64,000 bases of DNA from Streptomyces genisteinicus (lineage in GTDB: Bacteria > Actinomycetota > Actinomycetes > Streptomycetales > Streptomycetaceae). The stretch spans positions 4,474,501-4,538,500 of the forward strand of contig NZ_CP060825.1 in assembly GCF_014489615.1 (NCBI RefSeq). Direction: 5' to 3'. Within the stretch, counting starts at the first letter, position 1; every line of letters begins with the position of its first letter. This document shows, piece by piece, positions 35,715 to 44,585 of this stretch. The translations under genes and the position numbers were made by a program. The notes under the pieces were generated by a model. The model was given only the letters and a program-made list of their open reading frames with translations. It was not told where the DNA came from and did not search any database.

Positions 35715-36683
35715 ATGGTGCATGAACACAGCTCAGCGAACCGGCTGTCACGCAGTAGTTACACAGAACGTGACGCGCACGACGAGGACACCGCCCTGAG
35801 CCTGGCGCCCCGGCTCGCCTACTTCGCCGGCGTCGCCCGCCACGAGCACGTCACCCGCGCCGCACAGGAGATGGGCGTACCGCAGTCCACCCTCTCCCGC
35901 GCGATCGTCCGCCTGGAGGAGGACCTCGGGGTCGCCCTCTTCGCCCGGCGGGGCCGCACGGTCTCCCTCACCCCGGCGGGCCGCACCTTCCTCGCCTCCG
36001 TCGAACGTGCCCTCACCGAGGTCGAACGCGCCGCCGACTCCGTCCGCGCGGACGCCGACCCCGGCGCGGGACGGGTCGCCTTCGGCTTCCTGCACACCAT
36101 GGGGTCCGAGACCGTCCCCTCCCTCATCCGTGCCTTCCGCGCGGACCACCCGCGCATCCGCTTCAGCCTCGTCCAGAACTACGGCGAGGCGATGCTCGAA
36201 CGGCTCCGCGCGGGAGAGCTGGACCTCTGCCTCACGTCCCCCGTCCCCGACGCGCCCGACCTCGTCGCCCGCCGCCTCGACGAGCAGCGCCTGCGGCTGG
36301 TCGTCCCCGACGACCACCGCCTCGCCTCCCGCAAACGCGTCCGCCTCGCCGAGGCCGCCGAGGAAACCTTCGTCACCCTCGAACCCGGGTACGGCCTGCG
36401 GCGCATCACCGACGACCTGTGCGCGGAGGCCGGGTTCACGCCCCGGGTCGCCTTCGAGGGCGAGGAGGCGGAGACGCTGCGCGGGCTGGTGGCGGCGGGA
36501 CTCGGCGTCGCCCTCCTGCCACCGCCCGCGGTGGCACGGCCGGGCGTCGTCGAACTGACGGTGACGGCGCCGAGGGCCGTCCGGGAGATCGGTCTCGCAT
36601 GGCTCGACGGCCACCCGGACACGCCGCCGGTGGCGGCGTTCAAGCGGTTTCTGCTGTCGCGGAGGGGGGTGTTGTTGGCGTAG
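35715..36683 (+). CDS. LysR-family transcriptional regulator
   Basis: 322 aa. ATG 35715 is exactly 7 nt after CATAAT (35702-35707), a leaderless arrangement; earlier in-frame starts would lie upstream of that promoter. The N-terminal HTH shows RLAYFAGVARHEHVTRAAQEM and QSTLSRAIVRLEEDLGVALF. The PBP2-like effector domain starts near residue 105 (GRVAFGFLHTMGS). It probably controls the divergent MFS gene. A large repeat element begins right after its stop. Confidence 0.92.
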   Translation: MVHEHSSANRLSRSSYTERDAHDEDTALSLAPRLAYFAGVARHEHVTRAAQEMGVPQSTLSRAIVRLEEDLGVALFARRGRTVSLTPAGRTFLASVERALTEVERAADSVRADADPGAGRVAFGFLHTMGSETVPSLIRAFRADHPRIRFSLVQNYGEAMLERLRAGELDLCLTSPVPDAPDLVARRLDEQRLRLVVPDDHRLASRKRVRLAEAAEETFVTLEPGYGLRRITDDLCAEAGFTPRVAFEGEEAETLRGLVAAGLGVALLPPPAVARPGVVELTVTAPRAVREIGLAWLDGHPDTPPVAAFKRFLLSRRGVLLA

Positions 36684-36684
36684 C

Positions 36685-37925
36685 CGGACGGGGTGTCCTT
36701 GCCGGACGGGGTGGTTCGGTGCGGGTGTGTGGGTGGCGCACCCACGCTGCGCGCGGGTTGTCCTCAGACGCCGGACAGGCTTTGTTGCCCGGTCGGGCAT
36801 GTGTGTTCTGTGCGGGCGGGGGTGGTGCACCCCCGCTGCGCGCGGGTGTCCTCAAACGCCGGACGGGCTTGAGTTGCCCGAGCTGGGTCCGCACCGCAGA
36901 GCGGAGGTTGCGGGTCCCTCCGGAGGCTAGAGCGCCCGCTCGCCCCAATATGACTCTCCCTAGCTCGACGACCGTCGGGCGCTTACGCCTCCTGCGCGCC
37001 CCGTGTCCGCGGCGAACGCACCGGCCGGACGGGGAGAGGGAGCATTTCCGACTGCGGGTGAGTGGGGGTGGTGCAAGGTGGCCGTCCGAGACCGGGGACG
37101 CGGGACGAGCTCGCGGCGACGAAACGCGCGAGAACCGGGCTATGGGTGTGCGCATCCACCGCCCGTCCGGGAGGGACACCTCGCCCGCAGCGGAGGTGGG
37201 AAAGCCAGCCCGTCCGGGATGGACACCTCGCGCCCTGCGGAGGTGGGAAAGCCACCCGGCCCCGCGATTGCGGACACGGCCGCAGGCCGTGCCGCGACCA
37301 CCGCTCCGCACACGAGTGGACACGCACGCGCGGCGGAAGATGCTCACGACCACCGGGGCCGCGGACGAAGAAATGGCCCCCACACCGGCGGGCCGGTACG
37401 TTCCCCGGGGACACGGGGCGCGCAGGAGGCGTAAGCGGCCGACGGTCCTCAGGCTAGGGCAACGTAGGTCTGGGGCGAGCGGGCGCTCTAGCCTCCGGAG
37501 GGACCCGCAACCCCCACTCCACGCACCGGACCAGCGCCGTGCAACCCAAGCCCGTCCGGCGCTTGAGGACACCCGCGCGCAGCGGGGGTGCACCACCCCC
37601 GCCCGCACAGAACAAACATGCCCGACCGGGCAACAAAGCCTGTCCGGCGTCTGAGGACAACCCGCGCGCAGCGTGGGTGCGCCACCCCCACACCCGCACA
37701 CGAAAGCGCGCGGTACCCGCGGAACCCGCACCCCGCCCCGGCAACGCCCCCGCGCGCAGCGTGGGTGCGCCACCCACACACCCGCACACGAAAGCGCGCG
37801 GCACCCGCGGAACCCGCACCCCGTCCGGCAAGGCCCCCGCGCGCAGCGGGGGTGCGCCACCCACGCACCCGCACACGACAACGCACCCGCACCCGCGGAA
37901 ACCGCCCCCGCCCCGGCAACGCCCC
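36685..37925. repeat. Long inverted-repeat element, copy A
   Basis: About 1.2 kb without credible genes. Two arms (about 36736-37010 and 37403-37682) are inverted repeats of each other; 66 nt (36736-36801 against 37617-37682) are identical. The arms share markers such as CCTCCGGAGGCTAGAGCG and CGCTTACGCCTCCTGCGCGC. The centre (about 37020-37395) has a doubled GAGGTGGGAAAGCCA segment. The whole unit recurs in reverse orientation at 52.9-54.0 kb. It lies between convergent genes. Apparent long frames on both strands are translations of the repeats. Confidence 0.85.
37661..37925. repeat. Three tandem units of about 85-89 bp at the end of copy A
   Basis: Units begin near 37662, 37751 and 37838 with CGCGCGCAGCG(T/G)GGGTGCGCC and continue with CACCCGCAC and GCGGAACCCGC-type blocks. 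Copy B has only degenerate extra units, so the number of tandem units differs between the copies. Confidence 0.65.
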
Positions 37926-37933
37926 CCGCGCGC

Positions 37934-38830
37934 TCAGCGCCCGCCGAAGCCCGCCGCCAGCGGCATGCGGAGGCCCAGGGGCGGCGGAGCCGCCAGCGCG
38001 TCGGCGACGGGGCGGGCGTAGTGGCGGGCGTACATCGAACCGAGCACGAAGTCCGCCGCCAGGGCCAGGACTTCGTCCTGGTACTGGCGCAGCGCGTGCC
38101 CGTCCGAGTGGACCTCGAACCGGCAGGTGTCCCGGTTGGACTTCTTCGCGCGTTCGGCGAGCCGGTAGGAGAGTTCCGGGTCGGTCGCCCGGTCGTTCGT
38201 GCCGTGCACGATCAGCACGCGCCGGCCGTTGAGCTGGGCCACCGGTTCCGGTGCGGCCGTGCGGTCGTCCTCGGGGAGCCAGGGGGCCAGTGCCAGCACG
38301 GAGTTGACCGCCGGGTGGCCGGCGGCCCGCAGGGCGGCGCGGCCGCCCATGCCGTGGCCGGCGAGGCAGAGGGGCACGTCGCCGTGGCGGCGTACGACCT
38401 CCTCGGCCGCCCAGGTCGCGTCCGCCGCGAGGTGCGCGTCCGCCCCGTTCCATCCGCGGGTGCGGTAGCGGACGCGGTGGACGAGCAGGCCCTCGGAGCG
38501 GCCGGCCCGGGCGAGGGCGCGGCCGAGGGGGGCCATCGCGGCGTAGGAGAGGGCGGACGGCCGGCGTCCCGATTCGGCCTCGCCGTCGGGGAGGAGCAGG
38601 ACCACGCCGGTCACGGCGGGATCCGTGCCGTCGGCGGGGCGGGACGGGCCGCCCGGGGTGCGGGTGGTGAGGACGGAGAGTGCGGAGAGCGCGGGGAGCG
38701 CGGGGAGTCCGCCGAGCCGGGCCCGCCGGGGTTCCCGGCTTCCCTGCGCCGTGCGGTCGACGGTCGTGTCACGGGGGTTCGCCGGCTCTGCCCGACGCCC
38801 CCACCAGCGGGGCAGCGCATGGTGTGCCAT
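37934..38830 (-). CDS. Alpha/beta-hydrolase-fold protein lacking the nucleophile serine
   Basis: 298 aa. An Ala/Arg-rich N-terminus of about 65 residues precedes an alpha/beta-hydrolase core: TGVVLLLPDGEAESGRR, nucleophile-elbow position LCLAGHGMGGRAALRAAG, acid loop RRVLIVHGTNDRATDPE and the His loop VHSDGHALRQ. The elbow reads G-H-G-M-G where G-x-S-x-G is expected, so the usual Ser is Gly. Asp and His are in place. It is either inactive in the classical way or uses another mechanism. It is divergent from the adenosine deaminase gene and may share its operator. Confidence 0.8.
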   Translation of the reverse strand: MAHHALPRWWGRRAEPANPRDTTVDRTAQGSREPRRARLGGLPALPALSALSVLTTRTPGGPSRPADGTDPAVTGVVLLLPDGEAESGRRPSALSYAAMAPLGRALARAGRSEGLLVHRVRYRTRGWNGADAHLAADATWAAEEVVRRHGDVPLCLAGHGMGGRAALRAAGHPAVNSVLALAPWLPEDDRTAAPEPVAQLNGRRVLIVHGTNDRATDPELSYRLAERAKKSNRDTCRFEVHSDGHALRQYQDEVLALAADFVLGSMYARHYARPVADALAAPPPLGLRMPLAAGFGGR

Positions 38831-38905
38831 GGCCCAACATTCTCAGAAGGCCAGGTGTACTCCATCCGTACGCGCGGTCACTGTTACATATCGACGGTGG
38901 GCAAT

Positions 38906-38917
38906 CTACGCGCGTAG
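38906..38917. promoter_or_regulatory. Nucleoside-regulon operator, site 4 (add)
   Basis: A perfect palindrome CTACGCGCGTAG, 4 bp upstream of the likely -10 TAGAGT (38922-38927) of add, so it occupies the spacer between -35 and -10. Confidence 0.82.
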
Positions 38918-38933
38918 GCGCTAGAGTGCGCAG

Positions 38934-40070
38934 ATGACGAGCCAGACCCTTGATTCACCCACCGGGGACCAGATCCGCCGCGCCCCGAAGGTGCTGCTCC
39001 ACGACCACCTCGACGGTGGTCTGCGCCCGGGCACGATCATCGACCTCGCCCGGGAGACCGGCTACACGGGCCTGCCCGAGACCGAGCCCGACAAGCTGGG
39101 CATCTGGTTCCGCGAGGCGGCCGACTCCGGTTCCCTGGAACGCTACCTGGAGACGTTCGCGCACACCTGCGCCGTCATGCAGACCCGTGAGGCCCTGGTC
39201 CGCGTCGCCGCGGAGTGCGCCGAGGACCTCGCCGAGGACGGCGTCGTCTACGCCGAGGTCCGCTACGCCCCCGAGCAGCACCTGGAGGGCGGGCTGACCC
39301 TGGAGGAGGTCGTCGAGGCGGTCAACGAGGGCTTCCGGGAAGGCGAGCGCAGGGCGCGCGAGAGCGGTCACCGCATCCGCGTCGGCGCCCTGCTGACCGC
39401 GATGCGCCACGCCGCGCGGGCCCTGGAGATCGCCGAGCTGGCGAACCGGCACCGGGACACCGGCGTCGTCGGTTTCGACATCGCGGGCGCCGAGGCCGGC
39501 TTCCCGCCCACCCGGCACCTCGACGCGTTCGAGTACCTCAAGCGCGAGAACAACCACTTCACCATCCACGCGGGCGAGGCGTTCGGCCTGCCGTCGATCT
39601 GGCAGGCGCTCCAGTGGTGCGGGGCGGACCGTCTCGGCCACGGTGTGCGGATCATCGACGACATCACGGTCGCCGAGGACGGCTCCGTGAAGCTGGGCCG
39701 GCTGGCGGCGTACGTGCGCGACAAGCGGATCCCGCTGGAGATGTGCCCGACGTCGAACCTCCAGACGGGCGCGGCCGACTCGTACAAGGACCACCCCATC
39801 GGTCTGCTGCGCAAGCTGCACTTCCGGGCCACGGTCAACACGGACAACCGGCTGATGAGCGGCACGAGCATGAGCCGTGAATTCGAGCTGCTGACCGAGG
39901 CGTTCGGATACACGCTCGACGACATGCAGTGGTTCACCGTCAATGCGATGAAGTCCGCATTCATTCCTTTCGATGAACGCCTGGCGATGATCAATGACGT
40001 GATCAAGCCCGGATACGCGGAACTGAAGTCGGCCTGGCTCTTCAAGCAGACCGCCACGACCGGGAACTGA
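38934..40070 (+). CDS. add: Adenosine deaminase
   Basis: 378 aa. ATG 38934 follows TAGAGT by 6 nt, indicating a leaderless mRNA. Zinc and catalytic motifs of the ADA family are seen: LLHDHLDGGLRPG (HxH), FTIHAGEAFG (His and catalytic Glu pair), RLGHGVRI and EMCPTSNLQTG, with TDNRLMSGT near the second Asp site. It converts adenosine and deoxyadenosine to inosine and deoxyinosine, the substrates of PunA. It is controlled from operator site 4, by inference. Confidence 0.95.
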   Translation: MTSQTLDSPTGDQIRRAPKVLLHDHLDGGLRPGTIIDLARETGYTGLPETEPDKLGIWFREAADSGSLERYLETFAHTCAVMQTREALVRVAAECAEDLAEDGVVYAEVRYAPEQHLEGGLTLEEVVEAVNEGFREGERRARESGHRIRVGALLTAMRHAARALEIAELANRHRDTGVVGFDIAGAEAGFPPTRHLDAFEYLKRENNHFTIHAGEAFGLPSIWQALQWCGADRLGHGVRIIDDITVAEDGSVKLGRLAAYVRDKRIPLEMCPTSNLQTGAADSYKDHPIGLLRKLHFRATVNTDNRLMSGTSMSREFELLTEAFGYTLDDMQWFTVNAMKSAFIPFDERLAMINDVIKPGYAELKSAWLFKQTATTGN

Positions 40071-40102
40071 GCGCCCGGCGGCCCTGTGGCCGCCCTTTAT
40101 CC

Positions 40103-40138
40103 CGAAGCGGCCGGAGACGTCAATCTCCGGCCGCTTCG
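40103..40138 (+). terminator. Terminator after add
   Basis: A 15-bp perfect stem CGAAGCGGCCGGAGA and its complement, loop CGTCAA, 33 bp after the stop. Confidence 0.82.
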
Positions 40139-40214
40139 CGGTGTTTGCGGGGGCTGTGCGAAGCTGACTAGCTTGCGGAGCCGCTCATATTTCCGTCCCC
40201 GAGGAATTTCTCTG

Positions 40215-40553
40215 ATGAAGCAGTCCGCAAAGACTCTCGGTACCGCCGCTCTCGGTGCCGCGTTCGCCGCTGCCGCCGCCGGCACCGCGTCGGCCGCCCC
40301 CGCGCTGCCCGACGCGACCGGTCTGCTCGGCCCGGTCTCCCAGGTCGCGCCCGTCCAGGAGGTCGCCGGCAAGCTCCCCGCCGGCGCTCCGCAGGCGCTG
40401 ACCGGCGCGGCGTCCACGCTGCCCGGCGCCCTCCAGGAGGCCACCGGCGACACGCTCTCCAGCGACAACGCCGCCGCTCCGGTCACCGGCCTGCTCGGCG
40501 GTCTGCCGGCGGGCGAGCTCGGCGGCGGTCTGCCCGGTCCGCTGGGCGGCTGA
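40215..40553 (+). CDS. Small secreted protein, Ala/Gly/Pro/Leu-rich
   Basis: 112 aa from ATG 40215, with GAGGAA upstream. The signal peptide of about 31 residues ends TASAAPA. The mature part of about 80 residues is low in charge, has no Cys, and ends in the Gly-rich GGLLPG-like tail GELGGGLPGPLGG. It resembles the small exported proteins common in Streptomyces; another of this kind is at 47195. Function unknown. Confidence 0.75.
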   Translation: MKQSAKTLGTAALGAAFAAAAAGTASAAPALPDATGLLGPVSQVAPVQEVAGKLPAGAPQALTGAASTLPGALQEATGDTLSSDNAAAPVTGLLGGLPAGELGGGLPGPLGG

Positions 40554-40569
40554 CGCCGGCACCGTGCGA

Positions 40570-40606
40570 CGGGGGGCGTGCATCCGAACCGGGTGTGCGC
40601 CCCCCG
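40570..40606 (+). terminator. Terminator after the small secreted protein gene
   Basis: CGGGGGGCG and CGCCCCCCG form a 9-bp perfect stem, 17 bp after the stop. Part of the loop can add pairs. Confidence 0.6.
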
Positions 40607-40628
40607 GCGTTGTGCCAGGATCGCCGCC

Positions 40629-41351
40629 ATGCGTGACACGACCGTCCCGACGCTGCTGCTCGCGGCCTGTGCGCTGCTGGCCCTGCCGGCCTGCACCGCG
40701 GGGGGAGACGGCGGCGCCGACGCCGAGCCGCCGGCCCGTACGGCCGCCGCCGCACCCGCCGGCGCGGGGCTCCCGCCGACGCGGGAGGAGCTGGAGCGCG
40801 CGGCCCTCAGCGGCGGCGACCTGACCGGCTTCCAGGTGCTGTCCGGCGACGGCCTCGTGCCCGGGGGCCGACCGGTCGCGGACCGCCCGGAGTGCCGTCC
40901 GCTCGCCGATGCGATGGGGGACCGGGTCGACCCGCGGGCCCTGCACACCGTCGAACGCGGCCTCGGCTCCCTGGAGCGGCTCGGCCTCGCGGTGTCCGCA
41001 TCGCTCGGCTCCTACCGGCCGGCCGACGCCGAGGAGGTCGTGAAGGGGATCGAGAAGGCGCTCGCCGTCTGCGGCGGCGGCTTCCGGGCGACACTCGACG
41101 GCCGCATCGCCGCGTACGGCTCCGTGCGGCGCGTCCCCTTCCCCGTCCGGGGCGCCGACGAGGCCGTCGGCTGGACGACCGTCTCCACGTCCGGCGGTCA
41201 CGACACGGCGCTGCACCTGGTGGTCGTCCGCGACGGCGCCGCCGTGGTGCGGTTCATGGCGGTGGACCTGGCGCGGGCCGAGCCCGCCGAGGTCCCGCGC
41301 CAGGTCGTGGACGCGCAGCTGGCCGGACTCAGCCGGGCGCTCGCCGGCTGA
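40629..41351 (+). CDS. Putative lipoprotein
   Basis: 240 aa from ATG 40629. CAGGAT lies 7 nt upstream and could be a -10 (leaderless) or, through AGGA, a ribosome site. A lipobox LPAC puts the lipidated Cys at about residue 22. The mature domain (ELERAALSGGDLTGFQVL, RPECRPLADAMGD, YRPADAEEVVKGIEKALAVC) resembles extracytoplasmic sensor-like lipoproteins of actinobacteria. I cannot assign a family. Convergent with the PspC gene. Confidence 0.75.
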   Translation: MRDTTVPTLLLAACALLALPACTAGGDGGADAEPPARTAAAAPAGAGLPPTREELERAALSGGDLTGFQVLSGDGLVPGGRPVADRPECRPLADAMGDRVDPRALHTVERGLGSLERLGLAVSASLGSYRPADAEEVVKGIEKALAVCGGGFRATLDGRIAAYGSVRRVPFPVRGADEAVGWTTVSTSGGHDTALHLVVVRDGAAVVRFMAVDLARAEPAEVPRQVVDAQLAGLSRALAG

Positions 41352-41370
41352 CGAGGCCCCGCCGCACGGC

Positions 41371-41571
41371 TCACCACGCGGGGGCGGCCTGCTTCCCGGA
41401 CGGCAGCAGGAACCACAGGGCCGCGTAGAGCAGGAACTGCGGGCCGGGCAGCAGGCACGAGGCGAGGAAGACGACGCGCACCGTCGTGGCCGATGTGCCG
41501 AACCGCTGGGCGAGCGCGGCGCACACGCCGCCGAGCATGCGGCCTTCACGGGGACGGGTGATCGCAGCCAT
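41371..41571 (-). CDS. Small PspC-domain membrane protein
   Basis: 66 aa from ATG 41571, with AAGGAG 7 nt upstream. TRPREGRMLGGVCAALAQRFG is the PspC signature (given here in part), followed by VRVVFLASCLLPGPQFLLYAALWFLLP, one or two membrane helices. PspC proteins act in envelope-stress sensing; this one is the minimal domain. Confidence 0.88.
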   Translation of the reverse strand: MAAITRPREGRMLGGVCAALAQRFGTSATTVRVVFLASCLLPGPQFLLYAALWFLLPSGKQAAPAW

Positions 41572-41662
41572 GGTGAGCTCCTTCACGAGTGGGTCCCGGG
41601 AGCCTCTCGGTGTGCTCCCGACCCCTTCATCCTCGCCCCGCACATGGGTCGAAAGCGTCGCT

Positions 41663-42250
41663 CTACGGGGCGATCGGGACCCTGGGAATCGTCGGGGTCG
41701 CACCCCTGACGCCCTCGTCCCCGAGCATGGCCCCGGTCTCCTTCCCGAGGGTGCCCCCGGGGCGGCCGGGCGCGCCGTTCGGCCGCAGCAGACGGCGGCG
41801 GAGCCGGGCACGGCAGGCGGGGACCACGGCGAGGTGGGCGAGGGCCACACCCGTGGTGTTCAGCAGCAGCGAGTCGACGTCGACCACCTGGCCGGGCACC
41901 GCCGTCTGCAGCAGCTCGATGCCGAGCGACAGCAGCGCCCCGGCCGCGACCGTGCGGGTCAGCGAGGCCCACGGCGAGACGGCGAGACGGCCGCCGGCCA
42001 GCGGCAGCAGCACCCCGAGCGGAGCGAGGAGCAGCAGGCCCTCGCCGATGTGGCGCAGCCCCTCCACCAGCCCGGCGTCGAGGGACGCCCGGATCCCGGC
42101 GAGCGGCTCGATGTTGGCCGCGGTCACCCACAGCACGTCGCGTGGACGGAGTGTCACCCAGGCGACGAGCACCAGGTGGGCGAGGAGGAGTACGAGCCCC
42201 GCCGTGCGGAAGTGGATGGCGGCACTGCCGCCCGAGCCTTGACGCTGCAC
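41663..42250 (-). CDS. VanZ-family membrane protein
   Basis: 195 aa from GTG 42250. Four to five helices, with WVTLRPRDVLWVTAANIEP and IGEGLLLLAPLGVLLPL, then LLSLGIELLQTAVPGQVVDVDSLLLNTTG, whose E-Q and DVDSLLLNT residues are the VanZ hallmark. The C-terminal 45 residues are polar. VanZ relatives give low teicoplanin resistance in some bacteria, but the role here is unknown. Confidence 0.85.
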   Translation of the reverse strand: MQRQGSGGSAAIHFRTAGLVLLLAHLVLVAWVTLRPRDVLWVTAANIEPLAGIRASLDAGLVEGLRHIGEGLLLLAPLGVLLPLAGGRLAVSPWASLTRTVAAGALLSLGIELLQTAVPGQVVDVDSLLLNTTGVALAHLAVVPACRARLRRRLLRPNGAPGRPGGTLGKETGAMLGDEGVRGATPTIPRVPIAP

Positions 42251-42347
42251 GACCCCCTAGACGCCCGCACCGCGGGGAACGGTTCCCGGGCGGCTTCCGG
42301 CTCCGGGGAGCCCTGTCCACCCGGCGCGCCGGGCCCGCCGTGCCCGG

Positions 42348-42965
42348 TCAGCCCGCCGACGGCTCGGGCGCCGGCGTGGGCACCATGGACTCCGGGCGCT
42401 CCTTCACCGAGGCCGGACACGTGTAAGCGCGGGGAGCCCAGTCGCCGGGGCCGCCCAGCAGCACCGTGCCGTCCGTCGCCGCCGTGCTCTCCATCAGCGT
42501 GCACACCAGCTGTGCCAGCGCCTCGGCCGGCAGGTCCTCCGGCTGGCGGTTGAGCCGCAGGGTGCCGTCGGGGTCGCCGGACCGCGCGTCCGCGAGCACC
42601 AGGGGCCCGCGGACCCAGGTGACGAAGCCCGCCTCGTGCTCCGCGGGCAGCGGCTGCTGCTGGAGCTCGTCCACCAGGGCCTGCGCCTCCCGGACGCGGC
42701 TGCTCGCCGCCTTGTCCTCCGCCGTCGCGACCGTGCGGTCGACGGCCACCAGCTGCGAGGCGCACACCAGGTACACCTGCACCGGGACCGCGGTCCGGCC
42801 CGCCTGCGGCACGACCTCGCCGGCGGACACCTCGCACGGGACCCGGGACGGCGCGGGGCCCGCGTCGACCGGGACCTGGGTCGGCCGGATTCCGCAGCCC
42901 GCCAGCGTCAGGCCGGCCAGGAGCAGCGCGGCGGGGACGGCGCCCCGGTACCGGATGCGTATCAC
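42348..42965 (-). CDS. Lipoprotein of the afsQ operon
   Basis: 205 aa from GTG 42965, overlapping the afsQ2 stop by 4 bp (GTGA). The lipobox LAGC gives Cys at about residue 24. The mature protein has a GerMN-like look (VPVQVYLVCASQLVAVDRTV, EAQALVDELQQQPL), and such domains are found in lipoproteins that accompany sensor kinases. Its coupling to afsQ2 suggests it acts in signal sensing outside the membrane. That is inference. Confidence 0.82.
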   Translation of the reverse strand: MIRIRYRGAVPAALLLAGLTLAGCGIRPTQVPVDAGPAPSRVPCEVSAGEVVPQAGRTAVPVQVYLVCASQLVAVDRTVATAEDKAASSRVREAQALVDELQQQPLPAEHEAGFVTWVRGPLVLADARSGDPDGTLRLNRQPEDLPAEALAQLVCTLMESTAATDGTVLLGGPGDWAPRAYTCPASVKERPESMVPTPAPEPSAG

Positions 42966-44536
42966 CGCGGCCCCTCCGCTCCGTGTGCCGTGTCCGCCTC
43001 GCCGGGGGCGTCGTCCCGGCCGGGGCCGGTGCCGCCCGGTGCCGCGGCCTCGCAGTCCGCGGCCGCCGATCCGTCGTGGGGGAGACGCAGCACGAAGACG
43101 GCGCCGTCGCCGTCGGGGGAGTTGGCGGCGGTGATGTCGCCGCCGTGGATGTGGGCGTTCTCCATGGCGATCGACAGTCCGAGACCGCTGCCCTCCGACC
43201 GCGGGCGTGAGGCGCTCGCCTTGTAGAAGCGGTCGAAGACGTGCGGAAGGACTTCCTCGGGGATGCCCGGCCCGTGGTCGCGCACCTCGATCAGCAGCTC
43301 GGTGTCGCCGGGCCGCACCGAGACCCGCACCGGGGAGCCGCCGTGCTTGAGGGCGTTGCCGATGAGGTTGGCGAGGATGACGTCGAGCCGCCGCGGGTCC
43401 AGGCGGGCCATGATGCCGCGCTCGGCGTCCAGCTCGACCGCGTCCAGCCACGCGCGGGCGTCGATGCACGCGGTGACCTGGTCGGCGACGTCCACGGTGT
43501 CCAGGACGAGCCGTGCGGTGCCCGCGTCGAAGCGGGTGACCTCCATCAGGTTCTCCACGAGGTCGTACAGCCGGCGGGTCTCGCTCACCACGAGGTTCAC
43601 CGCGGGCGCGATCATCGGGTCGAGGGAGTCGGCCTCGTCCTCCAGCACCTCGGTGACCGCGGTCAGCGCCGTCAGCGGGGTGCGCAGCTCGTGGGACATG
43701 TCGGCGACGAAACGCCGGCTCGACTCCTCCCGCGCGCTCATGTCCGCGACCTTCTTCTCCAGCGACTCGGCCGTCTTGTTGAACGTGCGTGCCAGTTCGG
43801 CCAGTTCGTCGGTGCCCGAGACCCGCAGCCGGGTGTCGAGCTTCCCCTCGCCGAGGCGCCGGGCAGCCTCGCCGAGCCGGTGCACCGGCTTCAGCACGGT
43901 GCCGGCCGCCGCCTGGGCGAGGAGCGCGGAGCCGATCAGCGCGAGCAGGGTGGCGATCGCCAGCGACCAGCCCAGCGAGGCGAGGTCCTCGCGCTCCTGG
44001 CCGAGCGACTTCAGCAGATAGCCGGTCGGGCCGCCCCCGACGATCCGGGTGCCGCCCACGAGATAGGGCGCGCCGCCGCGCTCGGTGCGCTGCCAGTACA
44101 GGTGGTACGGGGCCGAGTTGCCCGCGCCGACGTCCAGCCGGTCGTCGACCGCGTCGCGCAGCGACTGGGGCACGTCCTCCACGGTGAAGTCGTCCCGGTC
44201 GGACACCCCGGTGATCGGCTTGCCCTCGTCGCGCTCCCCGATCAGCACCACGCTGTAGTCCCCGCCGGCGGCCATCTGCTCGGCGGCGTTCTGCAGTTCG
44301 GCCTGGGTGGGGCGCAGCGGCAGGGCCGCGGCCCGGTTCTGCATCTCCCGCCGGAAGTCGTCGAGTGCCGCGTCCTGGGTGCGGGTGAGCACCGCCTCGC
44401 GGTTGAGCCAGTAGGCGATGCCGGAGGCCGAGACCGCCGCCGTCAGCGCCACCAGGGCGAAGACGACGACGAGACGCAGCCGCAGACTCGTCAGACGGAG
44501 GCCGGCGAGTATGCCGCGCCCCGGGGAACCGCTCAC
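42962..44536 (-). CDS. afsQ2: Sensor histidine kinase AfsQ2
   Basis: 524 aa. There is an N-terminal helix (about 15-40), an outside sensor domain (about 45-185), a second helix (about 190-212) and a HAMP domain with LDTRLRVSGTDELAELARTF. The HisKA motif FVADMSHELRTPLTAL carries the phospho-accepting His at about residue 282. The HATPase boxes are LANLIGNALKHG, VRDHGPGIPEEVL and GSGLGLSIAM. The gene lies 49 bp after afsQ1. In S. coelicolor AfsQ1/AfsQ2 respond to nitrogen and glutamate conditions and control antibiotics and sigQ. Identity rests on the match of the whole locus. Confidence 0.93.
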   Translation of the reverse strand: MSGSPGRGILAGLRLTSLRLRLVVVFALVALTAAVSASGIAYWLNREAVLTRTQDAALDDFRREMQNRAAALPLRPTQAELQNAAEQMAAGGDYSVVLIGERDEGKPITGVSDRDDFTVEDVPQSLRDAVDDRLDVGAGNSAPYHLYWQRTERGGAPYLVGGTRIVGGGPTGYLLKSLGQEREDLASLGWSLAIATLLALIGSALLAQAAAGTVLKPVHRLGEAARRLGEGKLDTRLRVSGTDELAELARTFNKTAESLEKKVADMSAREESSRRFVADMSHELRTPLTALTAVTEVLEDEADSLDPMIAPAVNLVVSETRRLYDLVENLMEVTRFDAGTARLVLDTVDVADQVTACIDARAWLDAVELDAERGIMARLDPRRLDVILANLIGNALKHGGSPVRVSVRPGDTELLIEVRDHGPGIPEEVLPHVFDRFYKASASRPRSEGSGLGLSIAMENAHIHGGDITAANSPDGDGAVFVLRLPHDGSAAADCEAAAPGGTGPGRDDAPGEADTAHGAEGPR

Positions 44537-44585
44537 CCGGCGGTCCCGCGCACCGGACGGAAGGGGATGACGGCGTGCCCGTGGA

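Noticed and set aside
36640..37881. Several 100-410 codon frames on both strands in repeat copy A, with matches in copy B
   Set aside because: They are translations of the inverted repeats and repeat the same words (HPRCARG, PEARAPARP) in different frames. There is no start signal and no steady codon bias.
37661..37925. Possible CRISPR array
   Set aside because: The three units of about 85 bp are repeated over nearly their whole length, with no unique spacers and no cas genes.
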